In this document: positions 1 through 11,700 of the stretch, in pieces
Layout of the letters: every line of letters starts with the position of its first letter
How positions within the stretch are numbered: the first letter of the stretch is position 1
Assembly: GCF_937616625.2 (NCBI RefSeq)
Contig: NC_065570.1
Coordinates: 36,463,665 to 36,527,664, forward strand
Direction: 5' to 3'
DNA from: Mercurialis annua
Taxonomy: Eukaryota; Streptophyta; Magnoliopsida; Malpighiales; Euphorbiaceae
Length of the DNA stretch: 64,000 nucleotides
The notes under the pieces: model-generated
Told to the model about the DNA's origin: nothing
Seen by the model: the letters and a program-made list of their open reading frames with translations, nothing else
Database searches by the model: none
Position numbers and translations under genes: made by a program

Positions 1-218
1 ACTTTGTGTAGTATAATCTAACCATTCTTAGGTAATCGGAACAACACGTTAAAGAGACTTGAGACGCGACATACTAATCTAGCGTTACTTTTTACGCACA
101 CTTTGCCTAATATAGCCTAACCATTCTTAGGTAATCGGAACTACGCGTTAAATAGACTAGCGTCACGTTTACGAACACCTTCGTAATATAACCTAACCAT
201 GCTTAGGTAATAGGAACG
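1..218 (+). repeat. Satellite segment repeated at the far end of the window
   Basis: Nearly identical to 63474-63691 (offset 63473), including unusual variants: an aberrant monomer with tagactagcgtcacg that has lost about 25 bp, the cacctt variant of cacttt, and taataggaac in place of taatcggaac. Similarity falls to ordinary monomer level after about base 218. It is one copy of a dispersed segmental duplication inside the array, or the edge of a very large repeat unit. Confidence 0.9.
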
Positions 219-569
219 ACGCGTTAAAGAGACTTGAAACACGTCATACGATTCTTGCATCGCATTTTACGCACACTTTGTGTAATATAACCTAACCACG
301 CTTAGGTATTCGGAACGACGCGTTAAAGAGACTTTAGACGCGACATACTAATCTAGGGTCACTTTTCACGTATACTTTGCATAATATAACCTAACCATGC
401 AACGCGTTAAAGTGACTTGAGACACGACATACTAATCTATCGTCACTTTTCACTCACGCTTGTTGTAATATAACCTAACCATGCTTAGGTAATCGGAACA
501 ACGCAATAAAGATAATTGAGACGCGACATACTAATCCAGCGTGACTTTTCACGCACACTTTACGTACTA
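219..569 (+). repeat. Irregular 99-bp monomers upstream of the MITE
   Basis: About 3.5 diverged monomers. One, near 391-410, has lost the part between the core and the acgcgtt block (catgc joins directly to aacgcgttaaag). Nothing besides satellite is visible. The last monomer is interrupted by the MITE after tacgtacta. Confidence 0.9.
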
Positions 570-600
570 TTCCCTCCTTGCCAATGGAGTTGTCCACTTT
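570..600 (+). repeat. MITE left terminal inverted repeat
   Basis: Begins ttccctcc and ends gttgtccacttt. It pairs with the complement of 822-852; mismatches fall at positions 1, 8, 9, 11 and 17 of the repeat. The outer TA at 568-569 is the inferred target duplication. Confidence 0.88.
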
Positions 601-821
601 GAGAAATTTTTTTGTCCCAAAACTCTTGTCCACTTTCAAAAGGTAACTAACTTTTACACTCAACTTTTTTATATTACCCTTATTTAAAACCCACTAATGA
701 ATAAATTAAAAGTAAATTGCAAGTGGACCCTATATTAAATAGGGATATGACAAGAAAAGTAAGGAAAATTTTACAAAATCCATAAACAATAATTGCTTTT
801 CTTAAACTGTGTGATAACGGC

Positions 822-852
822 AAAGTGGACAACTCTATTGGGACCGAGGGAG
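822..852 (-). repeat. MITE right terminal inverted repeat
   Basis: Begins aaagtggacaac and ends accgagggag, followed by TA (853-854) and the resumed satellite taacctaac. This end keeps the canonical terminal CTCCCTC on the complementary strand, whereas the left end has a C-to-T change at its first base. Confidence 0.88.
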
Positions 853-1457
853 TATAACCTAACTATGCTTAGATAATCGGAACGACGCGTTAAATAGACT
901 TGAGACACGACATACTAATCAATTGTTACTTTTCACACACACTTTGCGTAATATAACCTAACCATGCATAGGTAATCGGAACGACGCATTAAAGAGACTT
1001 GAGATGCGACATACTAATCTATTGCTACTTTTCACACACACTTTGCGTACTATAACCTAACCATACTTAAGTAATCGAAACGACGCGTTAGACAGACTTG
1101 TGACGAGACATAAGCATGGTAATCGAAACGGCGCGTTAAAGAGACTTGAGACGCGACATACTAATCTAGCGTCACTTTTCACGCAAACTATGCATAATAT
1201 AACCTAACAATGCTTAGGTAACCGGAACGACGCGTTAAGTAGCCTTGAGACACGACATACTAATCTAGCGTCACTTTTCACGCACACTTCGCGTAATATA
1301 ACCTTACCATGCTTGGGTAATCGGAACGACGTGTTAAAGAGACTTGAAATGCGACATACTAATCTAGCGTCACTTTTCACGCACACTTTGTATAATATAA
1401 CCTAACCATGCTTAGGTAATCAGAACGACGCGTTAGATAGACTTATGACGCGACATA
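853..1457 (+). repeat. Irregular 99-bp monomers with 48-bp units
   Basis: Diverged monomers resuming after the MITE. A short unit with inverted core (taagcatggtaatcg) lies at about 1110-1130. No other element is visible. Confidence 0.9.
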
Positions 1458-3187
1458 CTAATCTATTGTCATTTTTCACGCATACTTTGCGTAATATAAC
1501 CTAACCATGCTTAGCTAGTTGGAACGACACATTAAATGGACTTGAGACGCGACATGCTTAGGTACTTAGAGACTTGTGACGCGACATATGTATGGTAATC
1601 GAAACGATGCGTTAAGGAGTCTTGAGATATTCAATATTAATCTATTTACGGACACTTTGCGTGATATAACCTAACCATGCTTATGCTTAGGTAATCAGAA
1701 CGACGCGTTAGAGAGACTTGAGACGTGACATACTCATCTAGCGTCGGTTTTCACGCACGCTTTGTGTAATATAACTTATGAAATCGGAACGACGCGTTAG
1801 AGAGACTTGAGACGCGACATACTAAGCGTCACTTTCACGCACATTTTGCGTAATATAACCTAACTATGCTTAGGTAATCGGAACGACGCGTGAAAGAATT
1901 GCGCGATAAGCATGGTAATCAAAACGATGCGTTGAAGAGATTTGAGACGAAAAGCGTCACTTTTTACGCACACATTGCGTAATATAACCTAACCATACTT
2001 AGGTAATCGGAACAACGTGTTAAAGAGACTTGAGACTGGACATACTAATCCAGCGTCACTTTTCATGCACACTTTGCGTAATATAACCTAACCATGCTTT
2101 GGTAATTGGAACGACGCGTGAAAGAGACTTGAAACGCGACATACTAATCTATTGATTCTTTTCACGAACACTTTGTACTATAACCTAATATATTTGGTAA
2201 TTGGAACGACGCGTTAGAGAGACTTGGGACGCGACATAAGCATGGTAATCAAAATGACGCGATAAAGAAACTTGCGACGCGACATAAGCATGTAATCCAA
2301 ACGACGCGTTAAAGAGACTTGAGATGCGACATACTAATTTAGCGTCACATTTAATGAAAACTTTGCATAATATAGCCTAACCATGCTTAGGTAATTGGAA
2401 CGACGCATTAAAGAGCCTTGAGACGCGACATACTTATCTAGCGTCACTTTTCACGCACGCCTCGCCTAATATAACCTTACAATGCTTAGTTAATCGAAAT
2501 GGCGCGTTAAAGAGACTTAAAACGCGACATACTAATCTAGCGTCACTTTTCACGCGCACTTTGCGTAGTATAACTTAACCCTGCTTAGGAAATCAGAACG
2601 ACTCGTTAGAGAGCCTTGAGACGCGACATACTAATCTAGCGTCACTTTCTCGCACACTTTGTGAAATATAGCCTAAACATGCTTAGGTAATTGGAAAGAG
2701 ACTTTTGACGCGAGATAAGCATGGTAATCAAAACGATGCGTTAAAGAGATTTTAGACGAAACATACTAACCTAGAGTCACTTTTTACGCACACTTCGCGT
2801 AATATAACCTAACCAAGCTTAGGTTATCGGAACGACGCGTTAAAGAGACTTGAGACTGGACATACTAATCTAGCGTCACTTTTAACGCACACTTTGCGTA
2901 ATATAACTAACCATGCTTAGGTAATCAAAACGACGCGTTAAAGAGATTTGTGACGCAACATACTTATCTACCGTCACTTTTCACGCACACTTTGCGTATT
3001 ATAACCTAACCATGCTTAGGTAATCGGAACGACGCATGAAGAGACTTGAGACGCGACATATTAATCTATTGATCCTTTTCACGCACTCTTTACGTACTAT
3101 AACCTAACCATGCTTTGGTAATCAGAAAGACGCGTTTGAGAGACTTGTGACGCGACATAAGCATGGTAATCGGAACGACGCGTTAAA
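1458..3187 (+). repeat. Segmental duplication, copy 1 (partner 26950-28679)
   Basis: About 1.73 kb that aligns at a constant offset of 25492 bp with 26950-28679, sharing rare features: cttagctagttgg (about 1510), the doubled core catgcttatgctt (about 1678), the aberrant gaaagaattgcgcgataagcatgg (1892-1915 region), and gagactggac. The offset is the same at both ends (checked at about 1458, 1511, 3031 and 3181), so there is almost no net insertion or deletion. Substitutions are scattered, so the duplication is older than the HOR A copies but much younger than the monomers. Confidence 0.92.
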
Positions 3188-4202
3188 GAGACTTGAGACG
3201 CGACATACTAATCTAGCGTCACTATTCACGCACTCTTTGCTAATATAACCTAACCATGCATAGGTAATCGGAACGACGCGTTATCGAGACTTGAGATGCG
3301 ACATACTAACCTTACAACAGGTTTCACGCACACATCGCATAATATATACCTAGCCATGCTTAGATATTCGGAACGACGCGTTAAAGAGACTTGAGACACG
3401 ACATACTAATCTAGCGTCACTTTTCACGCAAACTTTGCGTAAAATAACCTAACCATGCTTAGGTAATCGGAACGACGCGTTACAGAGACTTGAGACGCGA
3501 CATACTAATCTAGCGTTACTTTTCACGCACACTTTGTGTAAAATAACCTAGCCATGTTTAGGTAATTTGGAACGACGCGATAAAGAGACTTGAGACGCAA
3601 CATACTAATCTATTGTATATTTCCACGCACACTTTGCGCAATATAACCTAACCATACTTTGGTTATCGGAACGACGTGTTAGACAGACTTGTAACGTGAC
3701 AAAAGAATTCTAATCGAAACGACGCGTTAAAGAGACTTGAGACGCGCCATACTAATCTAGCGTCACTTTTTACGCACACTTTGCATAATATAACTAACCA
3801 TGCTTAGGTAATCGTAACGAATCGTGAAAGAGACTTGTGACGCGACATACTAATCTAACGACTCTTTTAACGCGCACTTGGAGTAATATAACATAACCAT
3901 GCTTAGGTAATCAGAACAACGCGTTAAAGAGACTTGAGACCCGACATACTAATCTAGCTTCACTTTTCACGCATACTTTGCGTAAAATAACCTAACCATG
4001 CTTAGGTAATCCGAACGACGCATTAAAGAGAGTTACGACATGACATACTAATCTAGCGTCACTTTTCACGCACACTTTGCGTAATAAAACCTAACCTTGC
4101 TTAGGTTATCGGAACGACGCATTAAAGAAACTTAGGACGCGCCATGCTACTCTAACAACATTTTTCACGCACACTTTGCATAATATAACCTAGCCATGCT
4201 TA
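3165..4202 (+). repeat. 1038-bp duplicated block, long copy
   Basis: Shares unusual variants with 6141-6980: ctctttgctaat, gcgttatcgagac, ccttacaacag, gcataatatatacctagcc and gacaaaagaattctaatcg. This copy is 198 bp longer, which is exactly two 99-bp monomers (about 3763-3960), so the other copy lost two monomers by in-register recombination, or this one gained them. Confidence 0.88.
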
Positions 4203-6140
4203 GGTAATCGGAACGACGCATTAAAGAGACTTGAGACGCGATATACTAATCTAGCGTCCCTTTTCATGCACACTTTGCGTAATATAACCTAACCATACTT
4301 AGGTAATCGGAACGACGCGTTAAAGAGACTTGAGTCGTGACATACTAATCTAGCGTCACTTTTCATGCACACTTTGCGTAATATAACCTTACCATGCTTA
4401 AGAAATCGAAACACGCGTTAAAGAGACTTGAGAAGCGACATACTAATCTAGTGCACTTTTCATGCACACTTTGCGTAAAATAACTTAACCATGCTTAGGT
4501 AATCGGAACGACACGTAGGGAATTAAGAAGAGACATACTAGGTTATGGTCACTTTTCACGCACACTTTGCGTAATATAATCAACCACGCTTAGGTAATCA
4601 GAACGACACGTTAGAGACACTAGTGACGCGACATAATCATGGTAATCGAAACAACGTGTTAAAGAGACTTGAAACGCGCCATATTAGTCTAGCGTCACAT
4701 TTTACGCACTCTTTGCGTAATATAACCTAACCATGCTTAGGTAATCGGAACGACGCGTTAAAGACACTTGAGACGCGACATACTAATCTAGTGTCACTTT
4801 TCATGCACATTTTGCGTAATATAACCTAATAACCATGCTTTGCTAATCGAAACGATGCGTTAGAGAGACTTGTGATGCGACATACGCATGATAATCGAAC
4901 CGACGCCTTAAAGAGACTTGAGACGCAACATACTTGTCACTTTTCATGCACATTTTACGTAATATAACCTAACCATGCTTAGGTAATCAGAACGACGCAT
5001 TAAAGAGACTTGAGACGCGACATACTAATCTAGCGTCACTTTTCAAGCACACTTTACGAAATATAACCTAACCATGCTTACGTAATCGGGCGTTAAAGAG
5101 ACTTGAGAAGCGACATACTAATATAGCGTCACTTTTCACGTACAATTTGCGTAATATAACCTAACCATGCCTAGGTAATCGGAACACGCGTTAAAGATAC
5201 TTGAGATTTGACATACTAATCTAGCGTTACTTTTCAAGCACACTTTGCGTAAAATAACATAATTATGCTTAGGTAATCGAAACAACGCGTTAAAGAGACT
5301 TGATACGCGACATACTAATCTATTGTTACTTTTCACGCACACTTTATGTAATATAACAAAACCATGCTTAGGTAATCGGAACGATGCATTGCGTCAACTT
5401 TCACCCACACTTAGCGTATAACAACCTAACCATGCTTAGGTAATCGGAACGACATGTTAGAGAGACTTGCGACGCGACATACTAATCTGGCGTCATTTTT
5501 CAAGCGCATTTTGCTTAATATAACCTAGCCATGCTTAGGTTATCGGAACGAGGCGTTAGAGAGACTTGTGAGGTGACATACTAATCTAGCGTCACTATTC
5601 ACGCACTTAGGTAATCGGAACGACGCGTAATAGAGACTTGAGGCGCGGAATTCTAATATAGCGTCACTTTTCACGCACACTTTGCATAATAACCTAACCA
5701 TGCTAAGGGAATCAGAACGACGCGTTAGAGACACTTGTTAAACGGCATTAGCATGGTAATCGAAACGACGCCTTAAAGAGTCTTGAAACGCGCCATACAA
5801 ATCTATCGTCAATTTTTACGCACACTTTGCGTAATATAACCTAACCATGCTTTGGGAATCGGAACGACACGTTAAAATGACTTGAGATGCGTCATACTAA
5901 TTTAGCGTCACTTTTCACTCACACTTTGCGTAATATAACCTAACCATGCTTAGGCAACCGGAACGACGCTTTAAAGAGACTTGAGACGCGACATACTAAT
6001 CTAGCGTCACTATTCACGCACTCTTTGCGTAATATAACCTAACCATGCTTAGGTAATCGGAACGATGCGTTGAAGAGCAACATACTAACCTTACAACAGT
6101 TTTCACGCACACATTGCATAATATAACCTAGCCATGCTTA
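4203..6140 (+). repeat. Diverged 99-bp monomers
   Basis: Ordinary diverged monomers with several internal deletions and 48-bp short units (about 4627-4650, 4870-4900 and 5740-5765). A partial relative of the neighbouring 840-bp block (ccttacaacagttttcacgcacacattgc region) occupies about 5985-6140. No gene or foreign insert is visible. Confidence 0.9.
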
Positions 6141-6980
6141 GGTAATCGGAACGACGCGTTAAAGAGACTTGAGACGCGACATACTAATCTAGCGTCACTA
6201 TTCACGCACTCTTTGCTAATATAACCTAACCATGCTTAGGTAATCGGAACGACGCGTTATCGAGACTTGAGATGCGACATACTAACCTTACAACAGTTTT
6301 CACGCACACATCGCATAATATATACCTAGCCATGCTTAGGTATTCGGAACGACGCGTTAAAGAGACTTGAGACACGACATACTAATCTAGCGTCACTTTT
6401 CACGCAAACTTTGCGTAAAATAACCTAACCATGCTTAGGTAATCGGAACGACGCGTTACAGAGACTTGAGACGCGACATACTAATCTAGCGTTACTTTTC
6501 ACGCACACTTTGTGTAAAATAACCTAGCCATGTTTAGGTAATCGGAACGACGCATTAAAGAGACTTGAGACGCAACATACTAATCTATTGTATATTTCCA
6601 CGCACACTTTGCGCAATATAACCTAACCATACTTTGGTTATCGGAACGACGTGTTAGACAGACTTGTAACGTGACAAAAGAATTCTAATCGAAACGACGC
6701 GTTAAAGAGACTTGAGACGCGCCATACTAACCTAGCTTCACTTTTCACGCATACTTTGCGTAAAATAACCTAACCATGCTTAGGTAATCCGAACGACGCA
6801 TTAAAGAGAGTTACGACATGACATACTAATCTAGCGTCACTTTTCACGCACACTTTGCGTAATAAAACCTAACCTTGCTTAGGTTATCGGAACGACGCAT
6901 TAAAGAAACTTAGGACGCGCCATGCTACTCTAACAACATTTTTCACGCACACTTTGCATAATATAACCTAGCCATGCTTA
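6141..6980 (+). repeat. 840-bp duplicated block, short copy
   Basis: Second copy of the block at 3165-4202, minus two monomers. It is followed directly by a restart of the same block (6981-7101), so it behaves as an 840-bp tandem unit: the text at 6121-6150 and 6961-6990 is the same. Confidence 0.88.
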
Positions 6981-7101
6981 GGTAATCGGAACGACGCGTT
7001 AAAGAGACTTGAGACGCGACATACTAATCGAGCGTCACTATTCACGCACTCTTTGCTAATATAACCTAACCATGCTTAGGTAATCGGAACGACGCGTTAT
7101 C
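6981..7101 (+). repeat. Truncated third copy of the 840-bp block
   Basis: Repeats the first 121 bp of the block (ctctttgctaat, then gcgttatc) and breaks at 7101. It joins agaaggacgcgttagaaac from a different monomer class, so the junction is a visible recombination breakpoint. Confidence 0.85.
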
Positions 7102-8730
7102 AGAAGGACGCGTTAGAAACACATGTGACGCGACATAAGCACAGTAATCGAAACGACGCGTTAAAGAGACTAGAGACATAACATACTAATTTAGCGTCAC
7201 TTTTCACTTACACTTTGCGTAATATCACCTAACCATGCTTAGGTAATCGGAACGACGCATCAAATAGACTTGAGTAGCGACATATTAATCTAGCGTCACG
7301 TTTCCCGCACACTTTGCGTAATATTACCTAACCATGCTTACGTAATCGGAAAGTCGCGTTAAAGAGACTTGAGACGCGACATACTAATCTAGCGTCACTT
7401 TTCACGCACACTTTACGTAATATAATCTAACCATGCTTAGGTAATCGGAATACGTATTAAAGAGACTTGAGACGCGTCATACCAATCTAGCGTCACTTTT
7501 CACGCACACTTTTCGTAAAATAACCTAACCATGCCTAGGTAATCGGAACGACGCGTTAAAAAGACTTGAGATGCTACATACTAATCTATTGTCACTTTTC
7601 ACGCACACTTTGCGTAATAAAATCTAACCATGCATAGGTAATCATAACGACGCGTTAGAAACACATGTGACGCGTTAAAGAGACTTGAGACATAACATAC
7701 TAATTTAGCGTCACTTTTCACTTACACTTTGCGTAATATAACTAAACCATGCTTAGGTAATCGGAACGACGAGTTAAAGAGACTTGAGACGCGACATACT
7801 AATCTACTGTTACTTTTCACGCACACTACCTAACCATGCTTAGGTAATCGGAACGACGCGTTAAAGAGACTTGAGACGCGACATACTAATATATCCGTCA
7901 CTTTTCACGCACACTTTGCATAATACAACCTAACCATGATTAGGTAATCGGAAAGACGCTTTAAAGACACTTGAGACACGACATACTAACCTAGCAAAAG
8001 ATTTCAAGCACACATTGCGTAATATAACCTAACCATGCTTTAGTAAACGGAACGAAGCGTTAAAGAGACTTGAGACGCGACATACTAATCTAGCGTCACT
8101 TTTCACACACACTTTTGGTAATATAACTTAACCATGCTTAGGTATCAGAACGACGCGTTAAAGAGACTTGAAACGCGCCATACTAATCTAGCGCCACTTT
8201 TTACGGACGCTTTGCGTAATATAACCTAACCATGCTTAGGTGAATGGATCGACGCGTTAAAGAAACTTGAGACGCGACATACTAATCTAGCGTCACTTTT
8301 CATGCACACTTTGCGTAATACGACCTAACCATGATTAGGTAATTGGAACGACGCTTTAAAGAGACTTGAGATCGACATACTAACCTAGCAACAGTTTTCA
8401 CGCACACATTGCGTAATATAATCGAACCATGCTTTGGTAATCGGTACGACGCGTTAAAGAGACTTAAGAGCGCGACATACTAATCTAACGTCACTTTTCA
8501 CGCACACTTCGCGTAAAATAACCTAACCATGCTTAGGTAATCAAAACGACACGATAAAGAGACTTAACCATGCTTTGGTAATCAGAACGACGTGTTAGAG
8601 AGGCTTGTAACGTGACAAAGATGCGTTAAAGAGACTTGAGGTCACTTTTTACGCACACTTTGCGTAATATAACTTAACCATGCTTAGGTAATCGTAACAA
8701 CGCGTTAAAGAGACTTGTGACGCGACATAC
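7102..8730 (+). repeat. Diverged 99-bp monomers left of HOR A
   Basis: Irregular monomers. A small internal duplication links about 7108-7230 and about 7650-7745 (shared gttagaaacacatgtgacgcg and tttcacttacactttgcg). Deleted monomers are common: at 7818-7830 the cacac and cctaacc blocks are fused. Nothing but satellite is visible. Confidence 0.9.
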
Positions 8731-11700
8731 TAATCTAGTTTCACTTTTCATGCACTCTTTACGTAATATAACCTATTCACGCTTAGGTAATCGGAATACG
8801 CATTAAAAAGACTCGAGACACGACATACTAATCTCGAATAAAATAACCTAACCATGCATAGGTAATCGAAACGACGCGTTAAAGAGACTTGAGACACGAC
8901 AAGCTAATTTATTGTCACTTTTCACGCACACTTTGCGTAATATAACCTAACCATGCTTAGGTAATCAGAACGACACGTTAGAGAAACTTGTGACGCGACA
9001 ATGGTAATTGAAAAGACGCGTTAAAGAGACTTGAAACGTGCCATACTAATCTAGCGTCACGTTTTACGCACACTTTGCGTATTATAACCTAACTATGCTT
9101 AGCTAATCAGAACGACGCTTTAAAGAGACTTGAGACACGACATACTATTCTAGCGTCACTTTTCGGGTACATTTTGCGTAATATAACCTAGCCATGCTTT
9201 GGTAATCAGAACGATGCGTTAGAGAGACTTGTGACGCGACATACTAACCTATCAACAGTTTTCACGCACACATTGTGTAATATAACCTAACCATGCTTAG
9301 GTAATCGAAACGACGCGTTAAAGAGACTTGAGATGCGACATACTATTCTAGCGTTACTTTTCACGCACATTTTACGTAATATGACCTAACCATGCTTAAA
9401 TAATCGGAACGACGCTTTAGAGAGACTTGTGACGCGACATACTAACCTAGCAACAGTTTTCACGCACACATTGCGTAAAATAACCCAACCATGCTTAGGT
9501 AATCGCAACGACGCGTTAAAGAGACTTGAGATGCGACATACTAAACTAGCGTCACTTTTCACGCACACTCTTCGTAATATACCTAACCATGCTTTGGTAA
9601 TCGTAATACGCACTTGACTTGAGACGTCACATACCAATCTAGCATCACTTTTCACACACACTTTGCGTTAAATAACTTAACCATGCCTAGGTAATCAGAA
9701 CGACGCGTTAAAGAGACTTGAAACGAGAGAGAATAATCTATTGTCACTTTTCACGCACTTTTGTGACGCGATATAAGCACAGTAATCGAAACGACGCGTT
9801 AAAGACACTTGAAACGCGCCATACTAATCTAGCGTCACTTTTTACGTACGCTTTGCGTAATATAACCTAGCCATGCTTAGGTAATCATAACGACGCGTTA
9901 AAGATACTTGAGACGCGACATACTAATCTAGCGTCACTTTTCACGCACACATTGCGTAATACAACCTAACCATGATTAGGTAATCGGAACAACGCTTTAA
10001 AGAGAGTTGAGACGCGACATACTAACCTAGCAACAGATTTCACGCACACATTGCGCAATATAACCTAACCATGCTTTGGTAATCGGAACGACGCTTTAAA
10101 GAGACTTGAGACGCGACATCTAGCGTCACTTTTAACGCACACTTTGTGCTATATAACCTAACCATACTTAGGTAATCGGAACACGCGTTAAAGGGACTTA
10201 AGAAGCGACATACTAATCTAGCGTCACTTTTCACGTACACACTGCGTAAAATAACCTAACCATGCTTAGGTAATCGGAATGACACATTAAATAGACTTGC
10301 GAGACATACTAATCTATTGTCACTTATTACGCACACTTTGCGTAATATAACCTAACCATGCGTTGGTAATCGGCACGACGTGTTGGAGAGATTTGTAACG
10401 TGACATAAGCATGGTAATCAAAACGACGCGTTCAAGAGACTTTTTACGCATACTTTGCGTAATATAACTTAACCATGCTTGGGTAATCATAACAACGCGT
10501 TAAAGAGACTTGTGACGCGTCATACTAATCTACCGACACTTTTAACGCGCACTTGGCGAAATATATCATAACCATGCTTTGGTAATCGGAACGACGCGTT
10601 AAAGATACTTGAGACGCAACATACTAATCTAGCGTCACTTTTCACGCACACTTTGCGTAATATAACTTAACCATACTTAGGTAATCGTAACAACACGTTA
10701 AGGAGACTTGTGATTCGACATACTAATCTAGCAACACTTTTGACGCGCACTTGGCATAATATAACATAAACATGCTTTGGTAATCGGAACGACGCGTTAA
10801 AGAGACTTGAGACGTGACATACTAATCTAGCGTCACTTTTCACACACACTTTGCTTAATATAATCTAAACATGCTTAGGTAATCGAAACGACGCGTTACA
10901 GAGACTTGAGACACGACATACTAATCGATTGTCACTTTTCACAGACACTTTGTGTAATATAACCTAACCATGCTTTTGTAATCTGAACGATGTGTTAGAG
11001 AGACTTGTAACGTGACATAAGTATGGTAATCGAAACAATACGTTAAAGAGACTTGAGACGCGCAATACTAATCTAACGTCACTTTTTACGCACACTTTGC
11101 GTAATATTACTTAACCATGCTTAAGTAATCGTAACAACGTGTTAAGAAGACTTGTGACGCGACATACTAGTAAGCGACAGTTTTAACATAACCATGCTTT
11201 GGTCATGGGAACGACGCGTTAAAGAGACTTGAGACATGACATACTAATCTAGCGTCACTTTTCACGCACACTTTGCGTAATATAATCTAACCATGCTTAG
11301 ATAAAGGGACTTGAGACGCGACATACAAATCTAGCGTCACTTTTCACGCACACTTTGTGTAAAATAACCTAACCATGCTTAGGTAATCGGAATGACGCAT
11401 TAAAGAGACATGAGATGCGACATACTAATCTATTTTCACTTTTCATGCACACTTTGCGTAATATAACCTAACCATGCTTAAGTAATCAGAACGACGCATT
11501 AGAGACACTTGTGACGCGACATAAGCATGGGAATCGAAACGACGCATTAAAGGGACACTTGTTACGCGACATAAGCATGGTAATCGAACGACGCATTAAA
11601 GAGACACTTGTAACGCGACATAAGCATGGTAATCGAAACAACGCATTAAAGAGACTTGAAACGCGCAATACTAATCTAGCGTCACTTCATACGCACGCTT

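Larger units (their letters stand above)
570..852. mobile_element. Stowaway-like MITE (Tc1/mariner-type, non-autonomous)
   Basis: A 283-bp AT-rich segment unrelated to the satellite. It is bounded by inverted repeats of 31 bp (570-600 and 822-852; 26 of 31 positions pair by eye) that begin tccctcc and end gagggag. The flanking TA dinucleotides (568-569 and 853-854) fit a target duplication: removing the element and one TA restores the normal monomer string tactataacct. Known of the family: plant Stowaway MITEs carry CTCCCTC-type ends, are a few hundred bp long and duplicate TA. There is no coding capacity, so it depends on a transposase elsewhere. Extra copies of the subterminal motif ttgtccacttt (590-600 and 626-636) and its complement (about 721-728 and 822-832) give a nested inverted structure, and a small perfect hairpin, ccctat-ataggg, lies at 728-744. 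Only one copy is present. Confidence 0.9.

Noticed and set aside
475..663. Minus-strand open frame crossing the left MITE border
   Set aside because: Half satellite and half MITE end; no coding signal.
9386..9661. Minus-strand open frame of 91 codons, repeated at 12525 and 15664
   Set aside because: It consists of satellite monomers read in one frame. It recurs with the 3139-bp HOR period, overlaps a plus-strand open frame of the same origin, and shows no domain or initiation context.
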